From Deltaproteobacteria bacterium (GTDB taxonomy: Bacteria > Desulfobacterota > Binatia > UTPRO1), in the NCBI GenBank assembly GCA_020852955.1, contig JADYZW010000065.1, positions 37,850-101,849 of the forward strand: a DNA stretch of 64,000 nt, in the 5' to 3' direction. This document shows positions 61,005 to 64,000 of this stretch, one piece after another. Position 1 is the first letter of the stretch; each line of letters begins with the position of its first letter. Position numbers and translations under genes: made by a program. The notes under the pieces are model-generated. The model was not told the origin of the DNA. It did no database searches and saw only the letters and a list, made by a program, of their open reading frames with translations.

Positions 61005-63935
61005 ATGCGCTTCCCCCTCTTCCGCCCGCTGGTCATCGGCGTCGCGGCTTGCGTCGCGGCGCTTTCGTCGCTCGCGGCGGCTCCCACGTTCGCCGCCGTC
61101 ATCTGCGTACCGAACATCGGCATCGACGGATCCTGTACCGGCTCCGCCGCGACCATCAACGCCGGCATCGGCGCGGCGAGCGCCGGTGACACCGTCCTCG
61201 TCGACGACGGTACCTACGTCGAGTTCGTCGTCGTCGACCGGAACGTGACGCTGGTCTCGCTGAACGGCCGGGCGGCCACCACCATCGACCCGCCCTCGAC
61301 GCCGACCGGGACGCTCGGCACCATCAAGGTGACGAGCGGCACGACCGGGGTGCAGATCGGCGCGCCGGGCAAGGGCTTCACGGTGCACGGCATCGACAAC
61401 CTCTCGCCCGGCCTCGAAAGCGCGGCCATCTACTTCCAGGGGAACCACAGCAGCGCCAAGGTGCTCGACAACGAGATCGTCGCCGCCGGCGATGCCGGCC
61501 TGCAGACGGAGTACGGCGCGACCGTCAGCGGACTCGTCATCTCCGGCAATACGTTCTCGGGTCAGACCTTCACCGGCGCGAATCCCGCGGACTTCGGCTT
61601 CGGGAACCAGTTCACGACGCCGAACGTGCCCCGCCAGCTGGTCGCCGTCGGCTGCGGCGGCGGGTGCCTCACCACCTCCAGCACCACCTTCACCAACAAC
61701 CTCGTCACGGGCGCGGCCGGCGGCTGCAATTCCGGCGGCCAGGAGCAGGGAAACACGCTGGTCACCATCGACTCGAACGGGGCGACGATCACCGGCAACG
61801 ACTTCAGCGGTACGACGAGCCGATACGCGACCAGTCTGCGCGCGCGCGGCGCCAGCACCACGATCTCCGGCAACACCTTCGACAGCAGCGGGCTCGTGGC
61901 GAGCTGCGCGACGCCGATCGTGCCGATCGCGACCGGTCACGTCTACGTCCAGAACACGGGGGAGACGGTCGGGACCGTGGCGGGGCAGAACACGTTCGAC
62001 AAGGGTGTCTACGCGAACGGCCCCGTCGGCACGATCGGCTTGAGCATCCAGAGCGCGCACAACGCGGTGGCGCCCGGCACGACCGTCTCGGTGCTGCCGG
62101 GAACGTACCAGGAGAGCCCGAATCTCACGAAGTCGCTTACGCTGCAGGCGACCGCCGCCACCTGCGGCGCGACCGTCATCCAGCTGCTGGCGCCGTGGCC
62201 GGCGCCCCCGCCGACGGCGACCACCTATCTCGGCGCGTTGACGATCAGCGGCGCCGACACCACGATCGACGGCTTCACGATCGTCGGGCGTGACGGCACC
62301 CCGACCGTGATCGCCGCCACCAACATCTACCTCAGCCCCGGTCTCAACACCGTCACCATCACCGACAACTGCTTCAAAGTGGGCGCCAGCGATCCGGGCA
62401 GCAGCACGGGAGACGACGGCTTCGGGATCGTGTCGTCGTACGATGACGCCAACGTGAACGTCAACAGCCTCGTCGTCACCGGTAACACGTTCCAGCCGCT
62501 GAACGCGGCGGCCGACCGGGTCTTCTACATCAACCCGGGCGTGGACGAGTTCCGGTTCGAGAACAACGCCATCTCGGGCAACTTCCGCTACACCACGGTC
62601 ACACAGGCGGCCGACGGCCTCGTCAAGGACAACGTCATGACCGGGACCGGCGCGCCGGGGAGCCGATCGGGTGGTCTCGCGGCGTGGGGCTACCCCGACG
62701 CGACCGTGTGGGGGCGCACGACCTTCACCGGCAACGACATCAGCGGCACCCGCCGCGGCATCGGCATCTACGAGGCCAATGACGCCGTCGTGCAGTGCAA
62801 CCGGTTCGCCGACAACGAGCGCGGCGTCGAGATCATCGAGTACGTCGCGAGCGTCAACTTCGACCTGAGCACGATCGACATCCACACGAACAGCTTCCTG
62901 AACAGCGACATCGAGGGCGTCACCAACAACTGCGACGGCGTTCTCAACGTCTGCGACAGCAACGGCGACGTCGACGCGGAGAACAATTGGTGGGGCTGCG
63001 CGGCCGGTCCGAGCAACCCGGCGTGCGATGCGGTGAGCGTCGGCGTCGATTACACTCCGGTCTCCGCGGGGCCGGCGCCGTGCGTCGCCTGCACGCAGAA
63101 TGCGGACTGCAACGACGGACTCGTCTGCAACGGGGTCGAGACCTGCAATGTCGGCACGGGGATGTGCGTGCCGGGCACGGCGCCCGATTGCTCGTCGTTC
63201 GCCGATCAGTGCAACGCCGGCGCGTGCGCGGAGCCGGGGGGATGTCAGGCGTCGCCGCTGCCGGATGGCACCGTGTGTGTGGCGACCGCCGACACGTGCT
63301 CGGTTCCCGATACCTGCCAGACGGGAGCCTGCACCGACGGCGGAGGCGGCGACGTGGACATCGACGGGATCTGCGCCACCGACGACAACTGCCCGGTGGT
63401 TCCCAATGCCGACCAGGCCGACATCGACAACGACGACGTCGGCAACGTGTGCGATCCCGACGATGGTCCGATGAACGCCACCTCGGTGGATCTGAAGCGA
63501 TCCAACAACGTGGGGCGCCCGAACGGGGGCGTCGGCCTGAAGGGGGACGTGATCCTCGACCCGTCGCAGAGTCTCATCGCGTCGCCGAAGCTCACCTTCA
63601 CCGTCACGGACAGCAAGACGCCGACGCCGTTCTCCGTGACGCAGACCTGGACGATCGGCGTCGACTGCGTGGTCAAGGGGACGCGGATCACCTGCTCGAC
63701 GGCGGACAAGAAGTTCAAGGCGAGGTTCAAGCCGTTCCCGAAGACGCCGGACGTCTATCGCTTCTCCGCCCGCTTCCGGAAGCTCGCGACGGCGACGGAC
63801 CTCGTGTTCGAAGGCCCGGTGACGGTCGTCCTCACCTTCGGCCCGCCGCCGCCGGCGAGCGGACAGTTCGATCTCACCTCGGTGATCTCCGACTGCCGCG
63901 CGACGTCGAGCGGCATCAAGTGTCGCCAATTCTGA
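61005..63935 (+). CDS. Secreted right-handed beta-helix protein with Cys-rich and type 3 repeats
   Basis: 976 residues with a signal peptide (LVIGVAACVAALSSLAAAPTFA). The central part (about 50-690) has repeated short beta segments ending in Asn or Gly turns (GLVISGNTFSGQTF, NGATITGNDFSGT, LVVTGNTFQPL), the pectate-lyase-like parallel beta-helix of surface proteins and adhesins. The C-terminal part has Cys repeats (CTQNADCNDGLVCNGVETC) and a thrombospondin type 3-like Asp repeat (DNCPVVPNADQADIDNDD) that probably binds calcium. The last ~100 residues form an extra beta domain. Extracellular role, ligand unknown. The Cys repeats resemble those in the giant cytochrome at 24569-29002. Confidence 0.8.
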   Translation: MRFPLFRPLVIGVAACVAALSSLAAAPTFAAVICVPNIGIDGSCTGSAATINAGIGAASAGDTVLVDDGTYVEFVVVDRNVTLVSLNGRAATTIDPPSTPTGTLGTIKVTSGTTGVQIGAPGKGFTVHGIDNLSPGLESAAIYFQGNHSSAKVLDNEIVAAGDAGLQTEYGATVSGLVISGNTFSGQTFTGANPADFGFGNQFTTPNVPRQLVAVGCGGGCLTTSSTTFTNNLVTGAAGGCNSGGQEQGNTLVTIDSNGATITGNDFSGTTSRYATSLRARGASTTISGNTFDSSGLVASCATPIVPIATGHVYVQNTGETVGTVAGQNTFDKGVYANGPVGTIGLSIQSAHNAVAPGTTVSVLPGTYQESPNLTKSLTLQATAATCGATVIQLLAPWPAPPPTATTYLGALTISGADTTIDGFTIVGRDGTPTVIAATNIYLSPGLNTVTITDNCFKVGASDPGSSTGDDGFGIVSSYDDANVNVNSLVVTGNTFQPLNAAADRVFYINPGVDEFRFENNAISGNFRYTTVTQAADGLVKDNVMTGTGAPGSRSGGLAAWGYPDATVWGRTTFTGNDISGTRRGIGIYEANDAVVQCNRFADNERGVEIIEYVASVNFDLSTIDIHTNSFLNSDIEGVTNNCDGVLNVCDSNGDVDAENNWWGCAAGPSNPACDAVSVGVDYTPVSAGPAPCVACTQNADCNDGLVCNGVETCNVGTGMCVPGTAPDCSSFADQCNAGACAEPGGCQASPLPDGTVCVATADTCSVPDTCQTGACTDGGGGDVDIDGICATDDNCPVVPNADQADIDNDDVGNVCDPDDGPMNATSVDLKRSNNVGRPNGGVGLKGDVILDPSQSLIASPKLTFTVTDSKTPTPFSVTQTWTIGVDCVVKGTRITCSTADKKFKARFKPFPKTPDVYRFSARFRKLATATDLVFEGPVTVVLTFGPPPPASGQFDLTSVISDCRATSSGIKCRQF

Positions 63936-63940
63936 GGAGG

Positions 63941-63960
63941 ACCGGGGCGGTCGCCCCGGT
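63941..63960 (+). terminator. Hairpin after the last gene
   Basis: ACCGGGGCG-GT-CGCCCCGGT, a perfect 9-bp stem, 5 bp after the stop of the beta-helix gene. No T-run follows. Confidence 0.5.
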
Positions 63961-63983
63961 GTGAGTGAGACGGGCGGCGGGGC

Positions 63984-63996
63984 GGGGGGGGGGGGG
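63984..63996. repeat. Run of 13 G at the window edge
   Basis: A 13-base G homopolymer within a G-rich final 30 bases. It probably marks an assembly or sequencing edge, not a biological element. Confidence 0.6.
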
Positions 63997-64000
63997 CGGG

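Noticed and set aside
60834..63929. 1031-residue minus-strand frame antisense to the beta-helix gene
   Set aside because: Low-complexity Arg/Asp/Val/Gly sequence typical of antisense shadows in this GC range.

Overview
The window is a GC-rich (roughly 70% G+C by eye), gene-dense bacterial chromosome segment. Many neighbouring genes overlap by GTGA, ATGA or TGATG. It ends at position 64000 in a G-rich run that looks like a contig edge. The gene content (many acyl-CoA and thiolase-type genes, a flavin/F420-type oxidoreductase, sulfotransferase, radical SAM proteins, several TetR regulators, secreted proteins with Cys-rich and Asp-rich repeats) suggests an uncultured lineage near Binatota, Desulfobacterota, Methylomirabilota or Myxococcota. 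That placement is inference; no rRNA gene is present to settle it.

Region 1 (1-13.8 kb) holds an SCP2-type thiolase end and acyl-CoA ligase, NnrS, a TetR gene, a luciferase-like oxidoreductase / radical SAM / hemerythrin operon, a CMD-family protein, a sulfotransferase, a B12-type radical SAM protein, a diiron (EARH) protein with its ferredoxin, a secreted protein, and a second TetR gene with a small Com-like zinc ribbon. Region 2 (13.9-24.2 kb) is the most striking. It has an acyl-CoA dehydrogenase, then a minus-strand series: glycyl radical activase, glycyl radical enzyme, enoyl-CoA hydratase, a diiron oxygenase-like protein, an SCP2-like protein, a qNOR-family membrane protein with the active-site changes expected of NO dismutase (nod), and a lipoprotein. 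Region 3 (24.6-38.1 kb) holds a giant secreted PQQ-propeller/pentaheme protein, a complete type II DMSO-reductase-family operon resembling ethylbenzene dehydrogenase / anaerobic alkane hydroxylase (alpha, beta, gamma, TorD-like chaperone), two more TetR genes, a DUF2249 protein and a Crp/Fnr regulator with N-terminal cysteines. Region 4 (38.3-64 kb) is mostly housekeeping or conserved: a ThDP lyase, CinA-like domain protein, SRPBCC lipoprotein, engB, a glycosyltransferase, a spore-photoproduct-lyase-like protein, murI, a HelD-like helicase, rlmJ, enoyl-CoA hydratase, SDR, metallophosphoesterase, secA, argJ, a zinc-finger/histone-fold protein next to a SET methyltransferase, an amidase and a large beta-helix protein.

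My reading is that regions 1-3 form a hydrocarbon- or lipid-oxidation island for life with nitrogen oxides. NO could be dismutated to N2 and O2 by the NOD-like protein, with the O2 used by the co-encoded diiron oxygenase candidates, while the molybdoenzyme (water-derived hydroxylation) and the glycyl radical enzyme offer O2-independent routes. A shared palindromic box, TGAC-N4-GTCA, occurs six times exactly and once with one mismatch, in front of most of these units. This suggests one regulon, possibly controlled by the local Crp/Fnr protein or one of the four TetR proteins.
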